Assembly: GCA_039889035.1 (NCBI GenBank)
Contig: JBDQQY010000020.1
Span: 1-64,000, forward strand
DNA: 64,000 bases
Source of the DNA: Plantactinospora sp039889035
GTDB taxonomy: Bacteria; Actinomycetota; Actinomycetes; Mycobacteriales; Micromonosporaceae
Direction of reading: 5' to 3'
Part shown: positions 19,229 to 27,358 of the stretch, piece after piece
Layout: each line of letters begins with the position of its first letter
Position numbering within the stretch: position 1 is the stretch's first letter
Position numbers and translations under genes: made by a program
Notes under the pieces: model-generated
What the model was told of the DNA's origin: nothing
Database searches by the model: none
Seen by the model: only the letters and a program-made list of their open reading frames with translations

Positions 19229-20407
19229 TCAGCCGGAGAGTTCCCGCTCCAGCGGGGTACGGAACTGCGGCGTGATCCGGGCCTCGCCGAGCCGCCCGGT
19301 CAGCTCCGCCACCGCCGCCTCCACCGCGCCGACCGCCTCGGCGCCGACCTCCTCGAGCAGCCGGTACGCGATCTCGCCGTCCTTGCGCTGCGCCCAGCCG
19401 CCGACGATCCGGCCGTCCCACCACACGGTCGGACCGATGTTGCCGAACCGGTCGAAGAGTCGAGGACCGTGCCCGCCGAGGAACCACTCGCGCCGGGACC
19501 AGCCCATCGGGGTGGGGTCCAGGCCGGGCAGCAGCGCCGCCCATGGCTCGACCGGGGGCACCGGTTCGAGGTCGCCGGGGAGCAGCAGTCCGGTGCCGCC
19601 GTCCAGGTCCACCTCGACCGGTTTGACCCCGGCGAGTGCCCGGCGCGTCTGCCCGACCGTCCACCCGGCCCACCAGCGCAGGTCCTCGGCCGGCGCCGGC
19701 CCGTACGCGGCCAGCCAGCGGCGGGCCAGCTCGACCTCGGCCTCCTCGGCCGTCCACGGCTCCGGAGCCACCCGATACCACCGCTGCGCCAGCGACCAGC
19801 GGTACGGGCTGTACCGCCAGGTGCTGCGCGGCCGTCCCCGGACGATCCGCCCCTCGGCGGCGAGCAGCAGGAGCAGTCGGGCGACCACCCGCTGCCGGCC
19901 CTCGTACGACTTGCCCCTGGCCAACACCAGTGGCTGGCGCAGCCGCTCGTCCTCCTCGGCGAGTTCCGCCGAGGTCACCTCGCCGCGCGCCTCGATCGCC
20001 CGCAGCGCCACCGCCTCGACCTCGGCGAGCCAGCGCTCGACGTCGTCGGCGACACCCGCCTCGGCCAGGAAGCCGAGCAGCTTGCGCCGCTCCCGGCCGG
20101 CGACGGTCCGGGCCGCCGCCTCGTGCAGCACCGACACGAACTCGAGCGGGGTCACGAACATGGTCCGGCGCATGGCGAGCATCCGGATCAGGGTCCGGTC
20201 GTCGTAGAGCGCCCGGTCGACGGTCCGTACGCCGATGTCGGCGCCGGCCAGCCGGGCGAAGAGCGCCAGATAGACCGTGGGCGGGTCGGACGCGTGCAGC
20301 GCCACCAGCTCCCGGGCGACCTCGACCGGGTCGTCGGCCCGGGCGTCGGCCGCCAGGCGGTGCCGCCGGCCGATCCTGGCCCGCCGCTCGGCCACCTCGA
20401 TCCGCAC
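19229..20407 (-). CDS. Winged-helix DNA-binding domain protein (HTH_42 / AlkZ-like)
   Basis: The 392-aa protein fits the HTH_42 family: LALHASDPPTVYLALFARL near the start, tandem winged helices, and a C-terminal ARITPQFRTPLERE-like end with a GGRIVGGWAQRKDGE strand. Members include AlkZ-type glycosylases, which unhook DNA crosslinks, usually beside natural product clusters; here no cluster is visible, so a general DNA repair role is only possible. The start is the GTG at 20407, 5 nt after AAGGAGG; the upstream frame to 20623 is a run-through. Confidence 0.85.
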   Translation of the reverse strand: MRIEVAERRARIGRRHRLAADARADDPVEVARELVALHASDPPTVYLALFARLAGADIGVRTVDRALYDDRTLIRMLAMRRTMFVTPLEFVSVLHEAAARTVAGRERRKLLGFLAEAGVADDVERWLAEVEAVALRAIEARGEVTSAELAEEDERLRQPLVLARGKSYEGRQRVVARLLLLLAAEGRIVRGRPRSTWRYSPYRWSLAQRWYRVAPEPWTAEEAEVELARRWLAAYGPAPAEDLRWWAGWTVGQTRRALAGVKPVEVDLDGGTGLLLPGDLEPVPPVEPWAALLPGLDPTPMGWSRREWFLGGHGPRLFDRFGNIGPTVWWDGRIVGGWAQRKDGEIAYRLLEEVGAEAVGAVEAAVAELTGRLGEARITPQFRTPLERELSG

Positions 20408-20594
20408 CCCTGCCTCCTTACCCGCCGTTCCGTCGAACCCCTGTCTAGCAGACGTGCCGGCCGAGGCAGCCGACCACGGGACACCGACGGTCGCGGTGGC
20501 CGGACGACTCCGGGCAGCCGGGCCCGGGCCGCCGTCGGTGCTATCCGGGTACCTCGTACGTCTCGACGACGCGGCGCTCCAGGTACGGCACGAT

Positions 20595-21206
20595 CTAGCC
20601 CTGCCCGAACGAGCCGAGGACAACCTCGCTGGCCAGCTCGTACCGGCCGATCATCGCCCCGTTGGCGGAGACGGTGCTCTGCACCAGTTTCAGGCCGGCC
20701 GGCACGGTGCCGTCGGCGAAGAGCCGCTTGCCCGAGCCGAGGACGACCGGGAAGACCAGCAGGCGGAACTCGTCGACCAGGTTGTGCCGCAGCAGCGTCT
20801 GGATCAGCCCGCCACTGCCGTGCACCTGCAACTCGGGCCCGTCCTGCCGCTTGAGCGCGGCGATGCCCTCGGGCACGTCGCCCTCGATCAGCACGGACCT
20901 GTCCCAGCTCAGGGTGGGGCGGCCCCGGGAGGCGACGTACTTGGTGGCGCGGTTGAGCGGCCCGGCGCCGTCCTCCTCCGACGCGTGCGGCCAGTACGAG
21001 GCGAAGATGTCGTAGGTCCTGCGCCCGAGCACCAGGTCGAACGGCTTGCCCATCAGGTCGTCCATGGCCTCGGCCACCTGGTCGTCCCAGTAGTTGACCA
21101 TCCAGCCGCCGTGCGCGAAGCCGTTGTCGTCGTCTTCGCCGGGGCCACCCGGGGCCTGCATGACCCCGTCGAGGGTCAGGAACGTGCTCACGACCAGCTT
21201 CCGCAT
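20595..21206 (-). CDS. Dihydrofolate reductase / RibD C-terminal domain family protein
   Basis: The 203-aa protein begins MRKLVVSTFLTLDGVMQAPGG, followed by LVLGRRTYDIFASYWP and VHGSGGLIQTLL, which are the signatures of RibD-C-type reductases. Actinomycetes carry many such paralogues; true substrates are rarely known. The ATG is preceded by GAGAGGA. A TTGACA box embedded in a perfect palindrome lies about 100 bp upstream, suggesting control by a MarR/HxlR-type repressor encoded elsewhere. Confidence 0.9.
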   Translation of the reverse strand: MRKLVVSTFLTLDGVMQAPGGPGEDDDNGFAHGGWMVNYWDDQVAEAMDDLMGKPFDLVLGRRTYDIFASYWPHASEEDGAGPLNRATKYVASRGRPTLSWDRSVLIEGDVPEGIAALKRQDGPELQVHGSGGLIQTLLRHNLVDEFRLLVFPVVLGSGKRLFADGTVPAGLKLVQSTVSANGAMIGRYELASEVVLGSFGQG

Positions 21207-21283
21207 TGCCGGGTCCTCTCGATCGGGTCCCCGCGCCGTGCGGCGGACCGTCGTACGTCGTCGCGCTCTCGCTTCCGCCAGCA

Positions 21284-21312
21284 ACTCTCGCACCGACAAC
21301 TTCAGTTGTCAA
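21284..21312 (-). promoter_or_regulatory. Promoter with overlapping palindrome upstream of the RibD/DHFR-like gene
   Basis: On the minus strand TTGACA (21312-21307) is followed after 17 bp by GAGAGT. The 16-bp inverted repeat GACAACT-TC-AGTTGTC (21295-21310) overlaps the -35 element and spacer, a typical repressor position. Confidence 0.5.
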
Positions 21313-21386
21313 GACTGGGAAACTTGTCGGCTGCTGGCAGTCCGGTACGCGCAGAACCGTCTGCGACAACCCTGCGTGGCGGCGTA

Positions 21387-22187
21387 CTACGGCACGATCG
21401 CGTCGACGTAGCCGCCGTCGACCCGTACGGCGGCGCCGGTGGTGGCCGAGGCGAGCGGCGAAGCCAGATAGCTGACCATGTTGGCGATCTCGGCGGGCTC
21501 GATCAGCCGCTGGAGCAGGGACTGCGGCCGATGCAGCCGCATGAACTCGCGCTGCGCCTGCGCCCACGGCAGGTTCCGGTCGACGAGCTGGTAGACGAAG
21601 TCCTCCACCCCGCCGGTGTGGGTCGGGCCGGCGATCACCGAGTTGACCGTCACGCCGGTCCCGGCGGCGGCCTTGGCGAACCCCCGGGAGACGCCGAGCA
21701 GCGCCGTCTTGGAGACCCCGTAGTGGATCATCTCGGCGGGGATGACCACCGCCGAGTCGCTGGCGATGTACTGCACCCGTCCCCAGCCGCGTTCCATCAT
21801 CCCGGGCAGGTAGCTCCGGGTCAGCCGTACCGCGGCCAGCACGTTGACCTCGAAGTAGCGCCGCCACTCCTGGTCGTCGATCTCCAGCGCCGGTCGGGCG
21901 CCGAAGATGCCCAGGTTGTTGACCAGGATGTCGACGGCGGGCAGCAGTTCGAGGGTCCGCGCCGTGCCGCCGTCGGTGGCGACGTCGGCCGGCACCTCGA
22001 CCACCTCGGCGTCCGGCACCTCGGCCCGCAGCGCGGTCGTGGCCCGCGCGACGCTGTCGGGGGTACGACCGTTGACCGCCACCCGCGCGCCGGCTCTGGC
22101 CAGCCCGGTGGCGATGGCGGCACCGATGCCCTGGGTCGATCCGGTCACCAGCGCGGTCCGGCCGGTCAGGTCGATCTGCACGGTCAT
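21387..22187 (-). CDS. SDR family oxidoreductase
   Basis: The 266-aa classical short-chain dehydrogenase has the cofactor loop TGSTQGIG, NNLGIFG in place of the usual NNAG, and the catalytic YxxxK as YGVSK. The C-terminus GAAVRVDGGYVDAIVP is standard. Arg in the loop after the second strand (NGRTPDS) suggests NADP(H). The ATG at 22187 follows GGGGAG. The substrate is unknown. It stands alone between the DHFR-like gene and a small ORF. Confidence 0.9.
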   Translation of the reverse strand: MTVQIDLTGRTALVTGSTQGIGAAIATGLARAGARVAVNGRTPDSVARATTALRAEVPDAEVVEVPADVATDGGTARTLELLPAVDILVNNLGIFGARPALEIDDQEWRRYFEVNVLAAVRLTRSYLPGMMERGWGRVQYIASDSAVVIPAEMIHYGVSKTALLGVSRGFAKAAAGTGVTVNSVIAGPTHTGGVEDFVYQLVDRNLPWAQAQREFMRLHRPQSLLQRLIEPAEIANMVSYLASPLASATTGAAVRVDGGYVDAIVP

Positions 22188-22317
22188 GAGGCTCCCCAAG
22201 GTGAGCGGTCCGGGAGGACCGGCGCGTATCCCTACAGATCCGACCGTAGTGCCGTACCCGGACGGCGGCGCGGCGGGCACCACCCGCCGGTGGTACCCGC
22301 CGCAGGGGCGACTGGCG

Positions 22318-22452
22318 TCACTTGAGCCAGGGTTGCCGCCGCACGACCGGCAGTCTCGGCCAGGTCCGGCCGAGTCCCCAGGTGTCGCCCGCGCCGACCA
22401 GGGCCAGACCGGCCCGGTCCAGGTCCGCGGGCCCATAGCCCGTCGGATTCAT
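22318..22452 (-). CDS. Small protein of unknown function, 44 aa
   Basis: MNPTGYGPADLDRAG starts 3-4 nt after a very strong GGAGGAGG. The peptide contains a GAGDTWGLGRTWPRLP segment and a basic C-terminus, with no membrane helix. The same frame is open to 22512, but the internal ATG owns the ribosome binding site. I do not recognise a family. It lies 93 bp downstream of the Acg-type nitroreductase on the same strand and may be co-transcribed with it. Confidence 0.45.
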   Translation of the reverse strand: MNPTGYGPADLDRAGLALVGAGDTWGLGRTWPRLPVVRRQPWLK

Positions 22453-22545
22453 CTGCCTCCTCCTCGCCATCCGCCGCCCGGACTCGACGGGCGGCGGATC
22501 CACCCGGCGCACCGACCGGTCGTCCCGCCGCCGCGCCGGCAGGCC

Positions 22546-23574
22546 TCAGTCGGCGTACTCGATCACGTCGGCCGGCTCCCGCCGGAGCACCAGCGGCAGC
22601 GGGGTCGGGTCGGCGGCGAAGCCGAGCCGGACCACCAGGTACGGCTCACCGATGTCGGCGAGCAGGTTGCGCATCAGCCAGCGGGGCCACTCCAGCTCGA
22701 TCGGGTCGCTCAGCGGTGCGGTGGCGAGACCCTCCGCCACCGCAGTCAGCAACAGGGCGGAAAGGGCCTCGCCACCGGCCAGCAGGTCGGTAGGGGCGTC
22801 GCCGGTGCCGAACAGGATCGCGTACGCGGCGCCCCGGTCCATGCCGTCACCCGCCTCCAGGCCCGGTGTGCCGCCGAGCGCGTGTTCGCGGATCGGCACC
22901 CGGCGCAGCCCCGGGCGGACCGCCGAGGCGGCCGGTACCCCGTCCCGGCTCTCCGGCGGGCGGTTCGTCCAGCGCCGCAGCTCGGCCCGGTACGCCGGGT
23001 CTTCGAGTTCGACGGAGGCCGCGTTGGCGGTCGCGACCGCCAGCATCGGCATCTGGTCGTCGCGGACCAGGTGCAGGTGGGCACCCTCGGCCTCGACCAC
23101 CTCGCGGAGCCGGCGCAGCGTCGGCTCCGCCACGCACCGGTCGCCGAAGGCGCGCCGGTCGGTGCGTCGCCGCTGGCCCGCCGCGTACTGCCGCGACCGC
23201 TCCGGATCGGCGTCCTGCCGTCCGGTCACGGTGATCCTGGCCAGCACGTCCGGATCGGCGCCGTCGGGGAGCCGCACGACCTCGGTGCGGTATCCCGCCA
23301 CCGCGAGGGCCAGCCGGGCGTGGTGCAGGGCCGCGCCGCAGCTCACCAGCAGCAGCCGTCGGTTCGCGTCGACGCTGTGCACCTGTCGGGAGCGGTCCGC
23401 CCGCAACGTGAGTACGGCGCCGGGGCCGATCCGCCAACGCCACGGCTGGGTGTTGAACACCGAGGGCGCCAGCAGCGCGTACGCGGCGGCGGCACCGAAC
23501 GCGGCGCGGACCTCGGCGGCGGGTCCGGCGGATCCGTCGGCGGCCGTTGTCGCGGTGCTGCGGTTGGCGGTCAT
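22546..23574 (-). CDS. Acg-type nitroreductase-fold FMN protein
   Basis: The 342-aa protein resembles Acg/Rv2032, a nitroreductase-like member of the DosR dormancy regulon of mycobacteria. Visible hallmarks are LAPSVFNTQPWRWRI near residue 40, repeated nitroreductase-type segments, RRTDRRAFG, and a C-terminal RLGFAADPTPLPLVLRRE. Acg proteins keep the fold and bind FMN but often lack reductase activity. The start at 23574 follows GAGGAGGAAG. It diverges from the DevR-like gene, and the shared promoter holds several GGGACC/GGTCCC boxes, supporting hypoxia or NO control. Confidence 0.88.
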   Translation of the reverse strand: MTANRSTATTAADGSAGPAAEVRAAFGAAAAYALLAPSVFNTQPWRWRIGPGAVLTLRADRSRQVHSVDANRRLLLVSCGAALHHARLALAVAGYRTEVVRLPDGADPDVLARITVTGRQDADPERSRQYAAGQRRRTDRRAFGDRCVAEPTLRRLREVVEAEGAHLHLVRDDQMPMLAVATANAASVELEDPAYRAELRRWTNRPPESRDGVPAASAVRPGLRRVPIREHALGGTPGLEAGDGMDRGAAYAILFGTGDAPTDLLAGGEALSALLLTAVAEGLATAPLSDPIELEWPRWLMRNLLADIGEPYLVVRLGFAADPTPLPLVLRREPADVIEYAD

Positions 23575-23658
23575 CGCACTTCCTCCTCGTTCGCGGTCTG
23601 CCCACCACGGTGCGCCGCCGCCGGGGCGCGCCGGCAGGGCCGTAGGTCCCGAGCCGCC

Positions 23659-23671
23659 GGGACCCGGTCCC
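23659..23671. promoter_or_regulatory. DevR/DosR-like box 1
   Basis: GGGACCCGGTCCC is a perfect palindrome. Another GGTCCC half-site lies at 23644-23649. It falls about midway between the divergent nitroreductase and devR-like genes. Confidence 0.55.
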
Positions 23672-23689
23672 CGCTCTCGACCGCCCCCG

Positions 23690-23709
23690 TTCGGGACCTT
23701 CGGCCCTGT
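23690..23709. promoter_or_regulatory. DevR/DosR-like box 2
   Basis: TTCGGGACCTTCGGCCCTGT matches 14 of 20 positions of the mycobacterial DosR consensus TTSGGGACTWWAGTCCCSAA by eye and ends 33 bp before the regulator start, suggesting autoregulation. Confidence 0.5.
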
Positions 23710-23742
23710 GCGGTCAGGGCGTCGGCCGGATAGGAAGGACGG

Positions 23743-24381
23743 GTGATTAGGGTCTTCCTGCTCGACGACCACGAGGTGGTCCGGCGCGGCCTGGCCGGGC
23801 TGCTGCAGAGCGACGGTGACATCGAGGTGGTCGGCGAGTCCGGCTCGGCGCAGGAGGCGGCGCGCCGGATTCCGGCCCTCCGCCCGGACGTGGCGATCCT
23901 GGACGCACGGCTGCCGGACGGCAACGGCATCGACGTGTGCCGGGACGTCCGGGCGGTCGACTCCACGATCAAGGGCCTCATCCTGACCTCCTACGAGGAC
24001 GACGAGGCGCTGTTCGCGGCGATCATGGCCGGCGCCGCCGGGTACGTCCTCAAGCAGATCCGCGGCACCGACCTGGTCGACGCGGTCCGCCGGGTGGCCG
24101 CCGGCCAGTCGCTGCTGGACCCGGCGGTCACCGCCCGGGTGCTGGACCGGATCCGCACCGGTGTCGAGCAGCCCCGCGAGTTCCAGTCGCTGACCGAGCA
24201 GGAGCGCCGGATCCTGGAGTACGTGGCGGAGGGGCACACCAACCGGGAGATCGCCGGCAAGATGTTCCTGGCCGAGAAGACCGTGAAGAACTACGTCTCC
24301 AGCCTGCTCGCCAAGCTCGGCCTGGAGCGGCGTACCCAGGCGGCGGTGCTGGCCACCCGGCTGCTCGGCGAGCGGCACTGA
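23743..24381 (+). CDS. DevR/DosR-like NarL-family response regulator
   Basis: The 212-aa regulator has a receiver with Asp8-Asp9, phosphoacceptor Asp54, Thr82 and Lys104, the same positions as in mycobacterial DosR. A LuxR-type helix-turn-helix follows at about 148-192 (LTEQERRILEYVAEGHTNRE, then KTVKNYVSSLLAKLG). It starts at GTG with an AGGAAGG upstream. It is convergent with its probable kinase (stops 6 bp apart) and divergent from the Acg-type gene. It probably activates dormancy or hypoxia genes through the GGGACC boxes upstream. Confidence 0.93.
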   Translation: MIRVFLLDDHEVVRRGLAGLLQSDGDIEVVGESGSAQEAARRIPALRPDVAILDARLPDGNGIDVCRDVRAVDSTIKGLILTSYEDDEALFAAIMAGAAGYVLKQIRGTDLVDAVRRVAAGQSLLDPAVTARVLDRIRTGVEQPREFQSLTEQERRILEYVAEGHTNREIAGKMFLAEKTVKNYVSSLLAKLGLERRTQAAVLATRLLGERH

Positions 24382-24387
24382 CCCGGC

Positions 24388-26112
24388 TCAGTCGCGCAGC
24401 GGCACCCGCCACACGATCGTGGTACCGGTCGGCTCGGTCCGGTCGATCCCGAAGCTGCCCCCGCGGCGCTCCGCGCGTTCTCGCAGGTTGACCAGGCCGC
24501 CCCGGGCCTGTGCCGGATCGGTGCCCACCCCGTCGTCGGCGACCCGTACGCGCAACTCGCCGTCACGCACCTCGACGGTGACCGTCACCCGGGTCGCCCG
24601 GGCGTGCCGGACGGCGTTCGACAGCGCCTCGCCGAGCACCGCGAGCAGGTCGGGGCGCATCCCGTCGGGCACGGCGCTGTCCACCGGCCCGGTCAGCTCC
24701 AGCGCCGGACGGAATCCGAGCGCCTCGGCGGAGCCGGCGACCAGGTCCCGGATCTCGGTCCGCAGCGCCGCGGTCATCGGGGTACGCAGCTCGAAGATCG
24801 CCCGCCGAATGTCCCGGATGGTGGAGTCGAGGTCGTCGACGGTGGCGTTGAGCCGCTGCCGCACGTCCGGCCGGCCGGCCAGCGGGGCCACCGTCTGCAA
24901 CTGGAGCCCCATCGCGAACAGCCGCTGGATCACCACGTCGTGCAGGTCCCGTGCGATCCGCTCCCGATCCTCCAGGACCACCAGCAGTTCCCGCTCCTCC
25001 TGTGCCCGGGCCCGCTCCAGCGCCAACGCCGCCTGCCCGGCGAACGTCGCCAGCAGGGTGCCCTCGACGTCGGTACCCGCCTGCTCCCCGGCCGGGTAGC
25101 CGACGACCAGTACCCCGTGCAGCACGTCGCCGACGATCAACGGAGAGATCAGTCCTGGGCCGGTGCCGACCGCCACCGGCCACGGCGCGGCCTTCGCCAG
25201 GCTCTCCGCCACCGCCTGCCGGCGGCGGGTCACCGGCTCGACGAAGGCGGTGTCGGCGGCGGCCAGTACGGCGCCGACCAGGTCTCCGGCCGTCCGACCG
25301 CCGTCGGCGACCTCGACGGTGAACTCTCCGGCCTCCTCGTCGTAGAGCAGCACCATGGCGACGTCCGCCTCGGCGACCTCGCGGGCCCGCCGGGCGATCA
25401 GCCGCAGCGCGTCGGTGCGGCGTACCTCGCCGAGCAGCACTCCGGTGATCTCGGCGGCCGCGGCCAGCCAGCGTTCCCGCCGGTGCGCCATGGCGAAGAG
25501 GCGGGCGTTCTCGATGATCACCCCGGCGGCGGCGGCGAGCGCGACGACGATCTCCTCGTCGTCGTCGGTGAACTCCGTCGCACCCTGCTTCTCGGCCAGG
25601 TAGAGGTTGCCGAACACCTGGTCCCGGATCCGGATCGGCGCGCCGAGGAAGCTGTGCATCGGCGGGTGGTTCGGCGGGAAGCCGTACGACTGCGGATGCC
25701 GGGTGATGTCCGGCATCCGTACCGGGCGGGGGTCGGCGATGAGCAGGCCGAGGACGCCCCGGCCGTGCGGCAGGTCGCCGATCCGGGCGCTGGTCTCCGG
25801 GTCGATGCCGTGCGTGATGAACTCGGTCAACTGGCGGTCGGGGCCGATGACGCCGAGGGCGGCGTACCGGGCGTCGGCCAGCCGGCAGGCGGCCGCGACG
25901 ATCCGGTCCAGCGTGCTGCGCAGGTCGAGGTCGGTGCTGATCCCCACCACGGCGGTCAGCAGTGCCCGCAGCCGTTCCCGGCTGGTGACCACCTCGCCGA
26001 CCCGGTCCAGCGTCTCCTGGAGCAGCTCGTCCAGCCGAACCCGGGACAGCGGCGTGATGCCCAGCGACGGGGCCGGAAAGCCCGACCCGGCGGGCGGGCT
26101 CGACTCGGTCAT
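24388..26112 (-). CDS. DevS/DosS-like GAF-GAF histidine kinase (heme sensor candidate)
   Basis: The 574-aa kinase has two GAF domains (about 55-205 and 225-370), a HisKA_3 dimerisation domain with phosphorylated His391 (RIARDLHDVVIQ) and a HATPase. In GAF-A the sequence GFPPNHPPMHSFLG places His149 exactly where mycobacterial DosS has its proximal heme ligand. This supports binding of heme and sensing of O2, NO or CO, though it is not proven. The ATP-binding domain has DGVGTD and RGGLVNLRERAERRGG. The likely partner is the adjacent DevR-like regulator. Confidence 0.92.
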   Translation of the reverse strand: MTESSPPAGSGFPAPSLGITPLSRVRLDELLQETLDRVGEVVTSRERLRALLTAVVGISTDLDLRSTLDRIVAAACRLADARYAALGVIGPDRQLTEFITHGIDPETSARIGDLPHGRGVLGLLIADPRPVRMPDITRHPQSYGFPPNHPPMHSFLGAPIRIRDQVFGNLYLAEKQGATEFTDDDEEIVVALAAAAGVIIENARLFAMAHRRERWLAAAAEITGVLLGEVRRTDALRLIARRAREVAEADVAMVLLYDEEAGEFTVEVADGGRTAGDLVGAVLAAADTAFVEPVTRRRQAVAESLAKAAPWPVAVGTGPGLISPLIVGDVLHGVLVVGYPAGEQAGTDVEGTLLATFAGQAALALERARAQEERELLVVLEDRERIARDLHDVVIQRLFAMGLQLQTVAPLAGRPDVRQRLNATVDDLDSTIRDIRRAIFELRTPMTAALRTEIRDLVAGSAEALGFRPALELTGPVDSAVPDGMRPDLLAVLGEALSNAVRHARATRVTVTVEVRDGELRVRVADDGVGTDPAQARGGLVNLRERAERRGGSFGIDRTEPTGTTIVWRVPLRD

Positions 26113-26387
26113 CCGGCGATGCTATCGCCGGCCCCGGGCCAGGCGGCAGACCTGGTGATCAGGACGCCGGTACCACCGCCCGGCGGTACGCGGTGCCGGG
26201 CGTGGTGAGCGTGACCGGCCGGTTGGAGTACGCCTACGACGACGTGGAGGTCGTCGGAGTGGGTCTCATCCCGTGCGGATTCCCGGTTGCGGGGTGGCTT
26301 CCCGGCCGGCCGGGCCCGCGACGGTCGACGGGCGTGCCGCCGATAACCTGTCGCTCCGGCCGCCGGCGCTACCTACGATTGGCCGCC

Positions 26388-27158
26388 ATGGAGGACGTGG
26401 AGATCCCCGGGTGGGCTCGGGAGGTACGCCGGGTGGCGGTGCTGACCGGGGCCGGCATCTCCACCGACTCGGGGGTGCCCGACTACCGGGGACCGGACGG
26501 GGTCTGGACCCGGGATCCGAAGCTCGCGGACGCGTTCACCCACGACCGCTTCATGGCCGACCCGCAGGTGCGGGCCCGGTTCTGGCGGACCTATCTGGGG
26601 CACGCCGCCTGGCGGGCCGAGCCGAACGCCGCACACCAGGCGCTGGCCGAGCTGGACCGGGCCGGCCTCGCGGTGCGGATCCTGACCCAGAACGTCGACG
26701 GCCTGCACCAGATGACCGGGATCGCCGCCCGTAAGGTGCTGGAGCTGCACGGCAGCATGCGCTCGGTGGTCTGCACCGGCTGCCGGGCCCGGTCCGAGGC
26801 GCGGGCGGCCCTGGACCGGGTGGCGGCGGGCGAGGCCGATCCGCCGTGCCGGGACTGCGGGGGCATCCTCCAGCTCGCGGTCGTGCTGTTCGGCCAGTAC
26901 CTCGATCCGGACACCCTCGACCAGGCCACGCGGATCGCGGCGGCGAGTCGGCTGATGCTCGCGGTCGGCAGTTCGCTGCTGGTCGAGCCGGCCGCCTCGC
27001 TGTGCCGGCTCGCGGTGGAGGCGGGCGCCCGGCTGGTCATCGTCAACCGGGACCCGACCCCGTACGACGGCCTGGCCGACGAGGTGATCCGGGAGCCGAT
27101 CGGCACCGCGCTGCCCCGGATCGCCGCCGCGCTCACCGCCACCGTCCGGGCGGACTGA
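26388..27158 (+). CDS. Sir2 family NAD-dependent protein deacylase
   Basis: The 256-aa sirtuin has TGAGISTDSGVPDYRGPDGVW at the NAD site (split here for length: TGAGIST, then PDYRGPDG), QNVDGLHQ with the catalytic His nearby (ELHGS), and a zinc ribbon formed by CTGC and CRDC. The C-terminal GSSLLVEPAA and VNRDPTP strands are standard. It removes acyl groups from lysines at the expense of NAD. The ATG at 26388 is preceded by TACGAT at 26374-26379 and no Shine-Dalgarno, suggesting a leaderless message; the open frame from 26193 is probably not translated. Confidence 0.93.
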   Translation: MEDVEIPGWAREVRRVAVLTGAGISTDSGVPDYRGPDGVWTRDPKLADAFTHDRFMADPQVRARFWRTYLGHAAWRAEPNAAHQALAELDRAGLAVRILTQNVDGLHQMTGIAARKVLELHGSMRSVVCTGCRARSEARAALDRVAAGEADPPCRDCGGILQLAVVLFGQYLDPDTLDQATRIAAASRLMLAVGSSLLVEPAASLCRLAVEAGARLVIVNRDPTPYDGLADEVIREPIGTALPRIAAALTATVRAD

Positions 27159-27174
27159 CGACCGCGTACGGTAT

Positions 27175-27190
27175 ACGAACGACCGTTCGT
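27175..27190. promoter_or_regulatory. TetR-type palindromic operator upstream of the MFS transporter
   Basis: ACGAACG-AC-CGTTCGT is a perfect 16-bp inverted repeat with the look of TetR-family operators. It lies about 170 bp upstream of the transporter start; no TetR gene is present nearby. Confidence 0.5.
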
Positions 27191-27358
27191 CTCAGCCGAT
27201 CGACCGTCCGCCGATCGGCGAGGCATCGATGATCAAGGCGGCGCGCACCGGGGACTAGGTTCCGGGCGAAGAGCAAAGCCACCGCGGCCGGCGTCGACCC
27301 GGGACGACCCATCCGGAGCACCGCGCCACGCCCGCCCTGCCCGCAAGCGAGGTACGCC

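Noticed and set aside
26193..26387. N-terminal extension of the sirtuin
   Set aside because: The extra 65 residues precede a -10-like hexamer and the family start; I see no ribosome binding site for them.
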